From contig NZ_CAKMSR010000012.1 in NCBI RefSeq assembly GCF_928381705.1, forward strand, positions 1 through 64,000: DNA of 64,000 nt, in the 5' to 3' direction. Below, piece after piece: positions 44,696-54,210 of the stretch. The stretch is from Rothia nasimurium. Its GTDB lineage: Bacteria; Actinomycetota; Actinomycetes; Actinomycetales; Micrococcaceae. The number at the start of each line of letters is the position of its first letter. Position 1 is the stretch's first letter. The notes beneath the pieces are model-generated. The model was not told the origin of the DNA. It saw nothing but the letters and a program-made list of their open reading frames with translations, and did no database searches. The position numbers and the translations under genes were made by a program.

Positions 44696-45763
44696 TTAGA
44701 CCAGCTGCTCTATTAATTTCTTAACTCCATTTTTACCCGATTCCGGTGAAAATTTCTCATACCAACGCCAGTAATTATCAGTAATAATTCCTTGAAGATA
44801 ATCAGTGGAAGAATTAATATTCTGTGCTAAATTTAGGAGCCCATGTGCAATACTCTCAACACTGTCTCTCTCAACTATCCAAGGATAGTTTTCTCCCACA
44901 ATCGACGGAAGTGCACCTGAACGAGTAACGAGAAGTGGAACTTTTGCGCTCATCGCTTCTACTGCAACTAGCCCGAAGGGCTCATCCCACTGTGATGGCA
45001 TAGCAACGCAATCAACTTGTGAAAAGAACTCTGCCGGTTCAACCCACCCAAGAGTAATAAGGCTATCTCCTAAAAGTTCCAAAGCACTGTTCACTCTATC
45101 TTGAACTCCATCGTTGACGAAACGGGCCTCGCCTCCGATAACGAGCTCAAATCTGAAGTCGCTTTGACTTCGGTTAAGTTGATAAATAGCCTGAGCGAGT
45201 AAATCTGTGCCTTTTATCTGAGAAACACGCCCAAGAAATCCAACAGTTATATTTTTAGAACCTTTACTCTTTGAGGCCTCTACTACCGGGACTTCAGGAG
45301 CCCAATTATATAAAGTTGTAGTTCCTGGCATATTTTGTGCCATGAAATCACTTGGCACTAAAGTTCTAAGAGCTCCACGGGAGGCTATTTTTGCTGCGAT
45401 TTTCTGCGACCTCTGAGGAAGCTGATGGAAGTGTACGATACGAGGACCTAGCATAGCCGTAGCAAACGCGGGAACTAAACCATTACACCATAACAATTCA
45501 CGTTTATTCCGATGGCGCCATAATCGAAGCTGGGCTATATACGCTTTACGACTATGAGCAGGCAAAACAACGATCGAAAACCCCTCGTCCTTAGCTGCTT
45601 CAACGAGTTCATTAGGAGATGATGGGCCAACGACAGTTACAGATTTACCCAAGTTACGAAGAGCGCGGGCAACGTTGAGAAGCATTACTTCTCCCCCACC
45701 TATATCCCCATTATTCGCAGCAATATAAATTTCTCCCACACTCATTCCTTCCAAATTTAACAC
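44696..45763 (-). CDS. Glycosyltransferase family 4
   Basis: The 355-residue GT-B protein has the N-terminal loop ANNGDIGGGEVMLLNVARAL, the linker TVGFLGRVSQIKGTDLLAQA and the donor-binding segment QWDEPFGLVAVEAMSAKVPLL with EX7E. It should add a retaining-linkage sugar during repeat-unit assembly. Its start overlaps the end of the neighbouring acyltransferase gene at base 45763, so the pair is translated together. Confidence 0.85.
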   Translation of the reverse strand: MLNLEGMSVGEIYIAANNGDIGGGEVMLLNVARALRNLGKSVTVVGPSSPNELVEAAKDEGFSIVVLPAHSRKAYIAQLRLWRHRNKRELLWCNGLVPAFATAMLGPRIVHFHQLPQRSQKIAAKIASRGALRTLVPSDFMAQNMPGTTTLYNWAPEVPVVEASKSKGSKNITVGFLGRVSQIKGTDLLAQAIYQLNRSQSDFRFELVIGGEARFVNDGVQDRVNSALELLGDSLITLGWVEPAEFFSQVDCVAMPSQWDEPFGLVAVEAMSAKVPLLVTRSGALPSIVGENYPWIVERDSVESIAHGLLNLAQNINSSTDYLQGIITDNYWRWYEKFSPESGKNGVKKLIEQLV

Positions 45764-46827
45764 TAATTCGAAATTAGTTTATTTTTCAAATATTTACTAA
45801 ATCTAATTTCAACCAGCTGATATGAAATCCAACTAATAAAAACAACCACTACAAATGCAAAAAAACGGCTTCCCCAGAGACCAAGAAACTCCTGGGTCAA
45901 ATGTATTATAACAAAACCTGTAATTGTATGAAAAAGATAGATTGAATACGATATTTTTCCAAGAAATTGGAATGGGCCGCTATCTAAAACTTTAATTTTT
46001 TTAAAAATAACAACTATTGAAAAGACTGTCAAAATCAAAAATACACCCACAGCGTGATTCACGCCATGAGCCAAATATGTATTTATAATAGCGACGATTC
46101 CAAAAAATGGAATATAAATGTTGAATTTTCTATCATGAAAGAAAATGAACATCGCCATCCCAAAACAGAAAAAGGGAGCATGCTGTGCAAGAACAAGCCA
46201 TACTATTATCTTGGCAAATCCTGCTGCAGAATCTCCTGGATACATAGCCATAAGAAAAATTCCGAGCGAACACCACGCAACGCCGAAGTTAAGTAGGTAA
46301 TCTTTTCTTAAACGTCCATGAGATGCAAGGATAAAAGCTAGCATAAGAAGATAAAATTGCATTTCAACAGCCAAAGTCCAATACACCTGATCAACATTAT
46401 CAACCAAGAAAAAACGCTGAAACATTGTAAGATTAACCAGAACTTGTGGAATTGTAATAGTGCGCGTTTCTATACCAACAGTAAAGATAAGTATGCTCGA
46501 AAAAATTAGAGCCAACCAGTATGTAGGGTACAGTCGAGTAAATCGAGAAACAACGAAATTTTTTGCCCCTCCACCCGTTGATGCTGAAAGCAATATTACA
46601 AAACCGCTGATAACAAAGAATAGTTGGACACCAAGTTCTCCAAGAACAAAACTATAGGGTGCTAAGGGATCCGATGGGTAATATGTGCTATATGGATAAC
46701 CAAAATGTAAGATAACAACTGCGAGAACTGCTATCCCACGCAACCCATCAAGAGCAGTAAATCTAGATTTATCTTGAATGATATCTTTTATTTTTAAAGA
46801 TTGCTCAAACTTATGTCTCATAACCAT
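45763..46827 (-). CDS. Membrane acyltransferase (OafA/YrhL-like)
   Basis: The 354-residue protein starts with FTALDGLRGIAVLAVVILHFGY, the clear signature of OafA-type sugar O-acyltransferases with the catalytic-type His, then GVQLFFVISGFVILLSASTG and SRFTRLYPTYWLALIF. About ten helices follow. It has no extra SGNH domain at its C-terminus, so it depends on a single domain. The ATG at 46821 is an alternative start. It overlaps both neighbours. Confidence 0.87.
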   Translation of the reverse strand: MVMRHKFEQSLKIKDIIQDKSRFTALDGLRGIAVLAVVILHFGYPYSTYYPSDPLAPYSFVLGELGVQLFFVISGFVILLSASTGGGAKNFVVSRFTRLYPTYWLALIFSSILIFTVGIETRTITIPQVLVNLTMFQRFFLVDNVDQVYWTLAVEMQFYLLMLAFILASHGRLRKDYLLNFGVAWCSLGIFLMAMYPGDSAAGFAKIIVWLVLAQHAPFFCFGMAMFIFFHDRKFNIYIPFFGIVAIINTYLAHGVNHAVGVFLILTVFSIVVIFKKIKVLDSGPFQFLGKISYSIYLFHTITGFVIIHLTQEFLGLWGSRFFAFVVVVFISWISYQLVEIRFSKYLKNKLISN

Positions 46828-48043
46828 ACTTTGTCGTATTATACGATAATATATTTTTCTTCGGTAAAGCCGTTAATGATAGGGCACAACCGACAGCAAA
46901 AGCCCAGGGAATAGTTAGCATAACCTCTCCCAAGCGCCAGCTACATACAGCAAGGAAAACAGTTGCAGCTTCTGCAGTTAAATTTCTTTCGGTCCTATTT
47001 CTTTGGCCTGCTTGTTTCCAGACAAAGACAGCATAGAATGTAACCCCGAGAATCGCTATAGCCCATGGCCATCCGCCCTCTACTAATAGGGTCCAATAAG
47101 AGTTGTGAAAGTACATACCTTCACCGTTTGGAAGAATAACTGTTGCTTGGCCAAAACCTAGACCATGCCAAGGAGCGGCTTCTGTTTTTGCCCAAGATGC
47201 GATATCAATTTGTTCTCGGTACCAGTCCGTCCCGGTGCGGTCGCCGAATACAGAGCTGTCTGCAAAGTTACTTTGCATCCATTCAAAAAGCCAGGCAAAA
47301 GCAAATCCAAGAAAAATCTTTACTACTAGACTTGCTTTTCTAGCGAATAATATCCATAGTACACCTAAAATAAAACCTCCCATACTGGTTCTGGATCCTG
47401 TTTCAAAGAGGAGGGGCAAAGTTAAGGCGACTATCAAGAGACGATGCCACTGTTTTTCAAAAAGACCAAAGAGAATAATAGGAATTACTCCATAGTACAT
47501 TCCAGCTACATTTTTATCTCCCATCCATCCCGTTAATGCATCACCATACGCAGCAGGAGCAATACCCAGATAAAAGGCAATTGCATTTATTACCATGCCT
47601 ATACCTAAGCCCAGCATCAAAGATTTAAAATTTATTCTCTTATCAGCAATAAGAAGTACTATCCCAAAAATAATAGCTATACGAAATGCTCGACGAAGAA
47701 CGTCATCAGTTGTAGAAATACCGACAGTTGCGGACATTATCGAAACATATGTAAGTGCTAGAATAAATGATGCTGCAAATAAGCCGAGATTAGGGCAAAT
47801 ATATTCTGAGGGTTTATACAACCTAATAAAAATTAGTAATATGGCTACTGCAATATTTACAGCAAACCCCAAACCTGGTATTGGAACACCAGCGGCTACC
47901 ATTAATAAGCCTAGGATAAACTCCAAGACTACAATCGACCCTGCTCCATGAGCTACAATTTTTGCTTCTCTGGAAAAGCCTTTCTGAATTTTATCGATTT
48001 TTTTTTCTAGAGAATCAGCTGGTTGGTGAGTTACACTAACCAT
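46811..48043 (-). CDS. O-antigen ligase/polymerase-like membrane protein (Wzy-like)
   Basis: The 410-residue protein has about eleven hydrophobic helices and the Wzy_C pattern: ETGSRTSMGGFILGVLWILF, then WYREQIDIASWAKTEAAPWHGLGFGQATV with a polar external loop. It probably polymerises the repeat units of this locus outside the membrane. GGGGAGG precedes the ATG by about eight bases. It is the second such protein in the window; the first is at 24141. The two differ clearly in base use, this one being AT-rich. Confidence 0.82.
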   Translation of the reverse strand: MVSVTHQPADSLEKKIDKIQKGFSREAKIVAHGAGSIVVLEFILGLLMVAAGVPIPGLGFAVNIAVAILLIFIRLYKPSEYICPNLGLFAASFILALTYVSIMSATVGISTTDDVLRRAFRIAIIFGIVLLIADKRINFKSLMLGLGIGMVINAIAFYLGIAPAAYGDALTGWMGDKNVAGMYYGVIPIILFGLFEKQWHRLLIVALTLPLLFETGSRTSMGGFILGVLWILFARKASLVVKIFLGFAFAWLFEWMQSNFADSSVFGDRTGTDWYREQIDIASWAKTEAAPWHGLGFGQATVILPNGEGMYFHNSYWTLLVEGGWPWAIAILGVTFYAVFVWKQAGQRNRTERNLTAEAATVFLAVCSWRLGEVMLTIPWAFAVGCALSLTALPKKNILSYNTTKYGYET

Positions 48044-49181
48044 TCACTAATACCTCCCCATATTTTTGGCTAATGTTTTTCGTCATCTGGGAAGTAGAAT
48101 CCCATCTGAAGGAAGTATCCCTTATACTCAGGTTTTCACGGTAAGCAAGAATTTTATCAGCTGCTGCTTCGACAATCTGCTGGCGATTTTCGGGGGTTAA
48201 AGCCGGAACCATCTCGGCAGGAGCTAGCTGCTCTGGGTTTCCACCCATAGCAGTCGCAAGTACTTTGAGCCCACCAGCCTTCGCCTCTAACAAGGTGTAA
48301 GAGTTATTCTCTGCAATAGAGAGCTGCACCAGCACGTCGTTGCGCCCCATGACTTCAAAAGGGTCATTAAAGCCTGAAAAGAACACATTCGAATCAATAC
48401 CTAGTCGCTTAACCTGTTCTTTAAGATCTTCTAGGCATTCGCCCTTACCAGCGATTTCAAGCTGTGCGGTGGAATCCTTTTCAAGTACCAGCGCAAAGGC
48501 ATCGATGAGTACATCAATTTTTTTCTCAGGAGCCAAACGAGCCATTGAAACAACTCGCAAGATGCCAGGCTCCCCTGGCACTCGTTTCTGCTCAACCTTT
48601 TGCGCGACAATATCTAAGTCAACGCCATTAGGAATTACAGTTACATTTTTAGCGCCCCATTTCTTGCTCATTTGCACAGAGTTAAAGCGCGAAACAGCAA
48701 TCTTGCCATCGGTAAACCATAGACGTATGCGGTGCACTAGTTCCATCAGTTTCTGCTGACGCACAGTTTCGTGGTACACAAGGTCATCAACAGCAATTCC
48801 ATGTTCCGTGCTAATAAGCTTGGGCGCGCACACCGTACGGTGTGCGAGATGTCGCGCTTTACGAGCATTCACTACGGCAACGGCAACAACATCTGCATAC
48901 GCGAGATGAGTATGAACTATCGCTGGCTGAATCTCCCCAATAATACGGTCTAGAGCAACGAATGATTTCTTAAAACCAAAGTCAGGCCCAAACTCACCGG
49001 TTCGTACGTCTACACCCATATTTTCTAGGTACTCTGAGAGCTCACCCTCCGGACAGAAAAAGACCAGGTTGTACCCGGGGATACCGTTGCGGGCGATATC
49101 TACTAGATGCCGGGCCACACCTGCAAAGTCAGGCACCGGCATACACAGCAGGACAGTGGGATTAGTCGAGTTTACAGCCAC
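48036..49181 (-). CDS. Glycosyltransferase family 4
   Basis: The 381-residue GT-B protein opens VLLCMPVPDFAGVARHLVDI, holds ISTEHGIAVDDLVYHE, and has the linker VVSMARLAPEKKIDVLIDAF with the donor segment LSIAENNSYTLLEAKAGGL. It starts at GTG 49181, inside the end of the neuB-like fusion gene (ten-base overlap), and its end overlaps the polymerase gene. Its base composition is intermediate between the GC-rich neu block and the AT-rich block downstream. Confidence 0.85.
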   Translation of the reverse strand: MAVNSTNPTVLLCMPVPDFAGVARHLVDIARNGIPGYNLVFFCPEGELSEYLENMGVDVRTGEFGPDFGFKKSFVALDRIIGEIQPAIVHTHLAYADVVAVAVVNARKARHLAHRTVCAPKLISTEHGIAVDDLVYHETVRQQKLMELVHRIRLWFTDGKIAVSRFNSVQMSKKWGAKNVTVIPNGVDLDIVAQKVEQKRVPGEPGILRVVSMARLAPEKKIDVLIDAFALVLEKDSTAQLEIAGKGECLEDLKEQVKRLGIDSNVFFSGFNDPFEVMGRNDVLVQLSIAENNSYTLLEAKAGGLKVLATAMGGNPEQLAPAEMVPALTPENRQQIVEAAADKILAYRENLSIRDTSFRWDSTSQMTKNISQKYGEVLVNG

Positions 49182-51415
49182 TTTTCGAGCCTATCGAGTG
49201 CGGTGAAGAAGCCTTCGCCGTTGTTGACGTGGCCCTGCCAGATTTCGGGAATAAAGGAGGACTTGGGGGTCAGTTCCCGCAGCTGCTTGCCGAGAGCTGC
49301 CCAGTCTACGTCACCTTCGCCGACCTGGACGCCTTCGCCGTCCACGCCGATGCCGTCCACCAGGTGCAGGTGGATGGAGCGGGGTGCCAGCAGCTCAACG
49401 GCCTCGGAGAGAGGAATCTTGAGGAAGTTGGCCGCCAGCATGGTGTGGGAGATGTCCAAGCAGAGGGCGGTGTTGTAGGTGTCGGAGAAGTCAGCGGTGT
49501 CCTTGGGGTCAAGGAAGAGGTTGTGGTACTGCTGACCACCCATGAGCCAGGGGTAAGGAGGCAGGGTCTGGGCCGCGATACGCACGCCCGAAGTATCAAG
49601 CTTGGCAAGTGCCTCGCCGATACGCTCGTACTTGTCGGCACGGGCGGACGGGGCGATGTGGCCGTCCTTGGTGAATCCACCCATGGTGACGACCATGACC
49701 GGGTCGTCGTCCACGGTGAAGTAGCGGGTCAAATCGCGGGTGATGTCGATGGTGCGCTGGACTTCTGCAATCGAGCGTTCCCAGGTTTCCTGGTCGCGGG
49801 AGGCCAGGTCTACCAAGAAGTCACCGGCGAAGAGGTCGGGCAAGTGGGTGGTGAAGGACATGTCGAGCTTACGGTCAAAGACCTCATCGATATCGACTTC
49901 AAGGTCCTTGTAGGAGAAGTGGAACTCCAGGAAGTCAGGCTCAGCGTCCTCAATCAGGGGCTTGTAGTCGTGGTAGCGGACAGGCAGGCCCCAGGGTCGG
50001 TCAAACTTGAAGTCGCGGCGGGTCACGAGGTCGTCCTTCAGGTCGCCCTCGAAGAAGAAGGTGCCAGCTTCGACCTCACGCTGCATAGTGCGGCCCAGGA
50101 GCTGGGGCAGGTAGTTGGGCTGCAGACCGCGGCCGGGTGACTTGACCTCGACGTCCGCCTCTGTCACGACCTCACCCTTAGCGATGGTGCGGGTAGCAAC
50201 CAGAGACTTAGCAAGGTTGACGCGGTTCATGAGCTCACCGGTGGAGACCTCGCGGGGGGCTGAGGTACCGATAGATTCCTCTACCTCACGAATCTGCTGC
50301 ACCATAGCCTTGAACTCGTCAGGCAGCAGAGAGACGGTGTGGTCGTTGCCTTCGAGGGTCTTATCGACGGTGAAGTGCTTTTCAATAATCTTGGCACCGC
50401 GGGCAACGGCTGCGATGGGTACGTGGTAGCCGCGTTCGTGGCCTGAGTAGCCCACCAGGCACTGGCCGATTTCAGCCAGGCGGTCCATGTAGGCCAGGTT
50501 GACGTCTTTGAAGGGAGCTGGGTAAGTGGACTGGCACTGCAGCAGGGCGTAGGAAGCACCCAGGGAGCGTAGCAGATTGACCGACTCCCGGATTTCTTCT
50601 TCACGGCTCATACCGGTGGATACCAGCATGGGCAGGCCACGGGAGGCCATATCCCGTAGAAGGTCGTGGTTGGTCAGGTCAGCTGAGGCAACCTTGAGAC
50701 CCTGAATACCGTAGTCGACCAGGGCCTGTACCGAGGGGCCGTCCCAGGGGGTGCACATGATATCCATGTCGTGCTGTTTGACATGGTCAAAGACCTCGTA
50801 CATCTGATCCACGGTAAAGGAGAAGCGGGAGAGCAGGTCGAGGGTGTACTGAACACCCAGGTCTTCGCCGGCTGACTTTGAGCCCTTCTGCCGGTAGAGG
50901 GCATCCATGTCACGGAGCTGGAACTTAACCGCATCAGCCCCGGTATCAACAGCCAGGTCAACCAGGCGCTTGGCCAGGTCAACGTCGCCCTGGTGGTTGT
51001 TACCGATTTCGGCAATGATGAAGGAGGGTGAGTCTTCGGTGATTTCGGTGCGGCCAATGCGCAGCACGTTCTGCTCGTCCATGGCGATAGCAACCAGGTG
51101 GCCGCGCTCGTCCACCAGGGGAAGAAGGCTGATGCCCTTGGCGAATTCGCCCTGTAGCTCTGCCGGTTCCGAACCGATGGGGGCAGTCTTGACGCCCAGG
51201 TTAGCCACCTCAAGGGCGCTAGTTTCAAGGGAGGCAGCGGGGTTGGCAATCAGCCAGCGGCGGAAGTCGCCGTCTGACAAGGAGCCCTTGAGCACACCAG
51301 ATTCGTTGACCAGAAAAATAATGCGCTGCCCGTTAGCAGAAATCTTCTGTAGGGCGGTCAGTACCGGGTCCTCAGAGAAAACGATGTAGGGGGTGATATT
51401 ACGTTCGATAATCAT
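49172..51415 (-). CDS. Three-part fusion: CBS pair, NeuB-like synthase with SAF domain, sugar-phosphate isomerase-like TIM barrel
   Basis: This 747-residue protein joins parts that are usually separate. Residues about 1-125 form two CBS-like repeats (FLVNESGVLKGSLSDGDFRR and PLVDERGHLVAIAMD). About 130-380 is a NeuB-type barrel: SFIIAEIGNNHQGDVDLAKR, DAVKFQLRDMD, TPWDGPSVQALVDYG, VSTGMSREEE and YSGHERGYHVPIAA, then KIIEKHFTVDKTLEGNDH. About 385-460 is a SAF/antifreeze-like domain (RTIAKGEVVTEADVEVKSPG). About 470-747 is a second barrel of the AP-endonuclease-2 type (LEFHFSYKDLEVDIDEV, CLDISHTMLAANFLK, HLHLVDGIGVDGEG). NeuB enzymes condense phosphoenolpyruvate with a six-carbon sugar into a nonulosonic acid. 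The roles of the two added parts are unknown. Confidence 0.85.
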   Translation of the reverse strand: MIIERNITPYIVFSEDPVLTALQKISANGQRIIFLVNESGVLKGSLSDGDFRRWLIANPAASLETSALEVANLGVKTAPIGSEPAELQGEFAKGISLLPLVDERGHLVAIAMDEQNVLRIGRTEITEDSPSFIIAEIGNNHQGDVDLAKRLVDLAVDTGADAVKFQLRDMDALYRQKGSKSAGEDLGVQYTLDLLSRFSFTVDQMYEVFDHVKQHDMDIMCTPWDGPSVQALVDYGIQGLKVASADLTNHDLLRDMASRGLPMLVSTGMSREEEIRESVNLLRSLGASYALLQCQSTYPAPFKDVNLAYMDRLAEIGQCLVGYSGHERGYHVPIAAVARGAKIIEKHFTVDKTLEGNDHTVSLLPDEFKAMVQQIREVEESIGTSAPREVSTGELMNRVNLAKSLVATRTIAKGEVVTEADVEVKSPGRGLQPNYLPQLLGRTMQREVEAGTFFFEGDLKDDLVTRRDFKFDRPWGLPVRYHDYKPLIEDAEPDFLEFHFSYKDLEVDIDEVFDRKLDMSFTTHLPDLFAGDFLVDLASRDQETWERSIAEVQRTIDITRDLTRYFTVDDDPVMVVTMGGFTKDGHIAPSARADKYERIGEALAKLDTSGVRIAAQTLPPYPWLMGGQQYHNLFLDPKDTADFSDTYNTALCLDISHTMLAANFLKIPLSEAVELLAPRSIHLHLVDGIGVDGEGVQVGEGDVDWAALGKQLRELTPKSSFIPEIWQGHVNNGEGFFTALDRLEKWL

Positions 51416-51421
51416 AGTGTT

Positions 51422-52141
51422 TTAGCCTTCGTTTTCTTCTGATGCGAGTGTGGTGAGCAGTTGATGTTCTGCGACGGAAAAGTCGATGGGAGCGTCAATA
51501 TCTACGCCCTCAACTTCATCGAGCATGAAGAGCTCGATGTTGCCGCCCAGTCGGTTGTGCAGGGTTTCGTAGAGCTCGGTCTTGGTGATGTACATGGAGC
51601 CGTTTTCGCGGTAGCGGAAAGTCTCTCGGGTGAGCTCCTGACGGCGAGGACGGGCCATGACCTCGTATTGGGCAGTTGGTGGCTCTGTGGCGGCCCAGAT
51701 AAAGGGGCCGATGGGGATAACGCCCACCATGGAATCCGAAGCTGAGGCAGCGAACTGGCGGATAGCGCGGGCCAGGGTGCCGGGCAGGCGGACGGGTGAG
51801 GTCGCCTGCAGGAGCATGACGGCGTCCGGACGTTTGCCCTCCGCTGTATAGAACTCGATAGCGTGCTCAATCACCGGTTCGGTGGCGGTGGTATCTTCTG
51901 CCAGGTGAGCCGGGCGCATGAAGGGCACCTCTGCCCCGTACTGGCGGGCAATATCAGCTAGCTCCGCGTCGTCGGTTGAGACCAGCACATCGACCAGGTG
52001 TTCGCCTTCCAGCTCGGCCTTTGCGGCAAGGGCCTGCTCGATGGTCCAAGCAACGAGGGGCTTACCTGCGATGGGCTTAAGGTTCTTTCGGGGAATTCCC
52101 TTGGACCCGCCGCGAACGGGTATCACGCATAGAACGCGCAT
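51422..52141 (-). CDS. CMP-nonulosonate cytidylyltransferase (NeuA-like)
   Basis: The 239-residue enzyme activates a nonulosonic acid with CTP to its CMP form. It opens RVLCVIPVRGGSKGIPRKNL, then KPIAGKPLVAWTIEQAL, holds VLVSTDDAELADIARQYGAEV and VMLLQATSPVRLPGTLAR. All are hallmarks of the NeuA/KdsB fold. It lies six bases before the NeuB-like fusion gene and is transcribed with it. The exact acid (sialic acid, legionaminic acid or KDN) cannot be told from sequence. No sugar 2-epimerase gene is seen nearby. Confidence 0.92.
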   Translation of the reverse strand: MRVLCVIPVRGGSKGIPRKNLKPIAGKPLVAWTIEQALAAKAELEGEHLVDVLVSTDDAELADIARQYGAEVPFMRPAHLAEDTTATEPVIEHAIEFYTAEGKRPDAVMLLQATSPVRLPGTLARAIRQFAASASDSMVGVIPIGPFIWAATEPPTAQYEVMARPRRQELTRETFRYRENGSMYITKTELYETLHNRLGGNIELFMLDEVEGVDIDAPIDFSVAEHQLLTTLASEENEG

Positions 52142-53212
52142 CTATTTAAGTTTCTCCTCTAGGTATTGTGCGATTGCCTGTGCTGGAGGTGTTGATGGCA
52201 CAGCCGGTGCTGGAGTGGGGGTTTCTCCCCACTGGCTAAGGCCATACCTATCCCAAAACTCTCTAACCCACGCAGGCGGGTTGGGGTGATAAACCCAAGC
52301 AGGGATTCCCCTAATTGCCGCTTCAAGTACTCCTGTAGAAAAAATTGATACTACAGGGTTGGTCAGCGTATTGAGGGGCTCGCGACCTCGGTCAATCTCT
52401 ATACCCATTTTGTCCCATAGAGCATGGGTAAGTACAGACAGTTTGTCCTTTTCGTTAGGGTGAGGTCGGTAACGAGCCCCTGTCTCCTTACAGAATGTGT
52501 ACCCTGCTTGGGCGTAGGAATAACGGGGTAGTTCAGCTCCGTGCATTTGGCCTAAGAAAATAGGTTGAACAGCCTCATCTGAAGTCTGCATAGCAGGTAG
52601 CTGCGCTGCTTCCCAGAAAAGCTGTGAACCAACCACATCATAAGTAATATCTGTACGCCCTGAAATCCAGAATTCAGCATCAGTTTGGCTAAAAGCAAGA
52701 AGGTGGGTATCAGGAGCCAGTGGCGGGGCGTATGGTGTATGGAGACCGTGCTGGACAGTAATAAAACCTGCTCCAATACGCCGAGTCAGCCGATAGGCTG
52801 CAGCGCCCCAGGCCATATAGTGCCCCAGGGCAAGCACCTGCTGTACCCCTTCTACCACATCATCGAGTTCTGTTTCTGTTAACGCGCTAACTTGCCAGTT
52901 ACCTTCAGGAAGGTGCTCGGTAACATCTTCAGGAGCCCATACAACGTACGAACTAGGTTCTAACCAATAGGCAGGCTTCACCAAGGATCCCAGGGAAGTC
53001 GGAGACGTAGAATCTAAAGCGATAAGGATGCGGGGGCTGCTACCAGCAACATGAAGATAGCCTGTAACAGGAACAGGCTCACTGGTAGTTGCCCTACCGC
53101 CACGAACTCGTGCGGGAACGTCCTTGAGTGCGTCTTTAGCTCGCCGGAGTAAATGAGCATTTGCCTGCCATCTGCTCCAGGCCTCGAGATCTGCCGGATA
53201 GATTAAACCCAT
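52142..53212 (-). CDS. Putative GT-B-fold transferase, possible nonulosonyltransferase
   Basis: The 356-residue protein belongs to no family I can name with certainty. Its second half looks like enzymes that move sugars or polyol phosphates onto capsule: TVQHGLHTPYAP near residue 152, RYRPHPNEKDKLSV near 248, and NPVVSIFSTGVLEAAIRGIP near 285, a pattern resembling CDP-glycerol transferases and polysialyltransferases (an HP motif followed by S-S/T). The C-terminus is proline-rich. It starts at ATG 53212, overlapping the previous gene, and ends one base before the neuA-like gene, so it is a good candidate for the transferase that uses the CMP-sugar; that is inference. Confidence 0.55.
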   Translation of the reverse strand: MGLIYPADLEAWSRWQANAHLLRRAKDALKDVPARVRGGRATTSEPVPVTGYLHVAGSSPRILIALDSTSPTSLGSLVKPAYWLEPSSYVVWAPEDVTEHLPEGNWQVSALTETELDDVVEGVQQVLALGHYMAWGAAAYRLTRRIGAGFITVQHGLHTPYAPPLAPDTHLLAFSQTDAEFWISGRTDITYDVVGSQLFWEAAQLPAMQTSDEAVQPIFLGQMHGAELPRYSYAQAGYTFCKETGARYRPHPNEKDKLSVLTHALWDKMGIEIDRGREPLNTLTNPVVSIFSTGVLEAAIRGIPAWVYHPNPPAWVREFWDRYGLSQWGETPTPAPAVPSTPPAQAIAQYLEEKLK

Positions 53213-54210
53213 AGGGTATCCATTTTCTGTGCGCGATGGAAAAAGGTATGTTCAGCCTGGCTTCGTTTAAGGCCGGCAGCGCGTATAGAATCGCTCCATC
53301 TAGGGTCCCCGATAATACGCTGGCATAGTTCAATAAGCTCTTCTGTACTCTGGTAGACAAGCACTTCAGAGCCAACGTCATAGAACTCCTCAACGTCAGG
53401 CCTGTCAATCAGTTGTAACCCGTTCATACCAGGCACCTCAAAGGTTCGCATAGCTAAACCAGCCTGTAAACCGTGAATGTTAAGTGCTGCAGCAGCAGAT
53501 GCTTGAACTTCGTAAGCCTGTGCCAAAGTGATGTCTCGTTCGGAGGGAATATCTGGACGTTTCAACTCCCAAGTACGTAAACGGTCGAAAAGATGATGGG
53601 ACCATTCACGGCCGTAGGCTCGTACTGGGATACCAGAATTTGATAGTTTGACTATCATTTCTTCCCGATTTTTATAGCGTGATCCTACGAATACAATCTC
53701 GTTGTTCCGTTTTTGGGGGAAATCGGCTAGAGATGGATCATAGCCGTTGGCAACAAAATGCGCATTGATGCCATCTGACGCAAGTTCCTCAGCTTCTGCA
53801 CGAGCATAACTAACTACAAGAGGTAAATCACGCAAGAAGTTTTTGGTGTAACGATGGCGCTTTAGATCATCGTATAGCCATAGAATATAAGGGATTTTAC
53901 GGTCAGTAACAGCCTGCCAGAAGTTATCGCCTAGGGTATCTGCTTTAATAACGATGAGTTTGTCAGGATTCACCTCGCGAAGAACCTGGAGGGCTTTAAC
54001 TGTAGCCGCTTTTTCGGCGGCCTTTTGCCCGTCGAAACCAACTTTTGAGGGCAGTTCGTAAAAGGCTTTATTGCGTAGCTTGTCTTTGACCGTATCAAAG
54101 GCGTCGTAGCGATGTACCGTCACGTCGTAGCCTAGCTGAGTGAAGCTATCTGCAATGGAGTAGCAATACCCGTGGAAAGCAGGGGTGATGATAAGAAGTT
54201 TCTCTACCAT
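53203..54210 (-). CDS. CgeB-like glycosyltransferase (Glyco_trans_1_2 type)
   Basis: The 335-residue GT-B-like protein has the N-terminal layout LLIITPAFHGYCYSIADSFT, a middle segment KIPYILWLYDDLKRH and the C-terminal feature AALNIHGLQAGLAMRTFEVPGMNGLQLIDRPDVEEFY, which is the mark of the CgeB/Glyco_trans_1_2 group. The donor is unknown. Its stop overlaps the next gene, and it starts one base after the GT2 gene ends. These overlaps imply one translated unit from 55128 to 49172. Confidence 0.82.
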   Translation of the reverse strand: MVEKLLIITPAFHGYCYSIADSFTQLGYDVTVHRYDAFDTVKDKLRNKAFYELPSKVGFDGQKAAEKAATVKALQVLREVNPDKLIVIKADTLGDNFWQAVTDRKIPYILWLYDDLKRHRYTKNFLRDLPLVVSYARAEAEELASDGINAHFVANGYDPSLADFPQKRNNEIVFVGSRYKNREEMIVKLSNSGIPVRAYGREWSHHLFDRLRTWELKRPDIPSERDITLAQAYEVQASAAAALNIHGLQAGLAMRTFEVPGMNGLQLIDRPDVEEFYDVGSEVLVYQSTEELIELCQRIIGDPRWSDSIRAAGLKRSQAEHTFFHRAQKMDTLWV

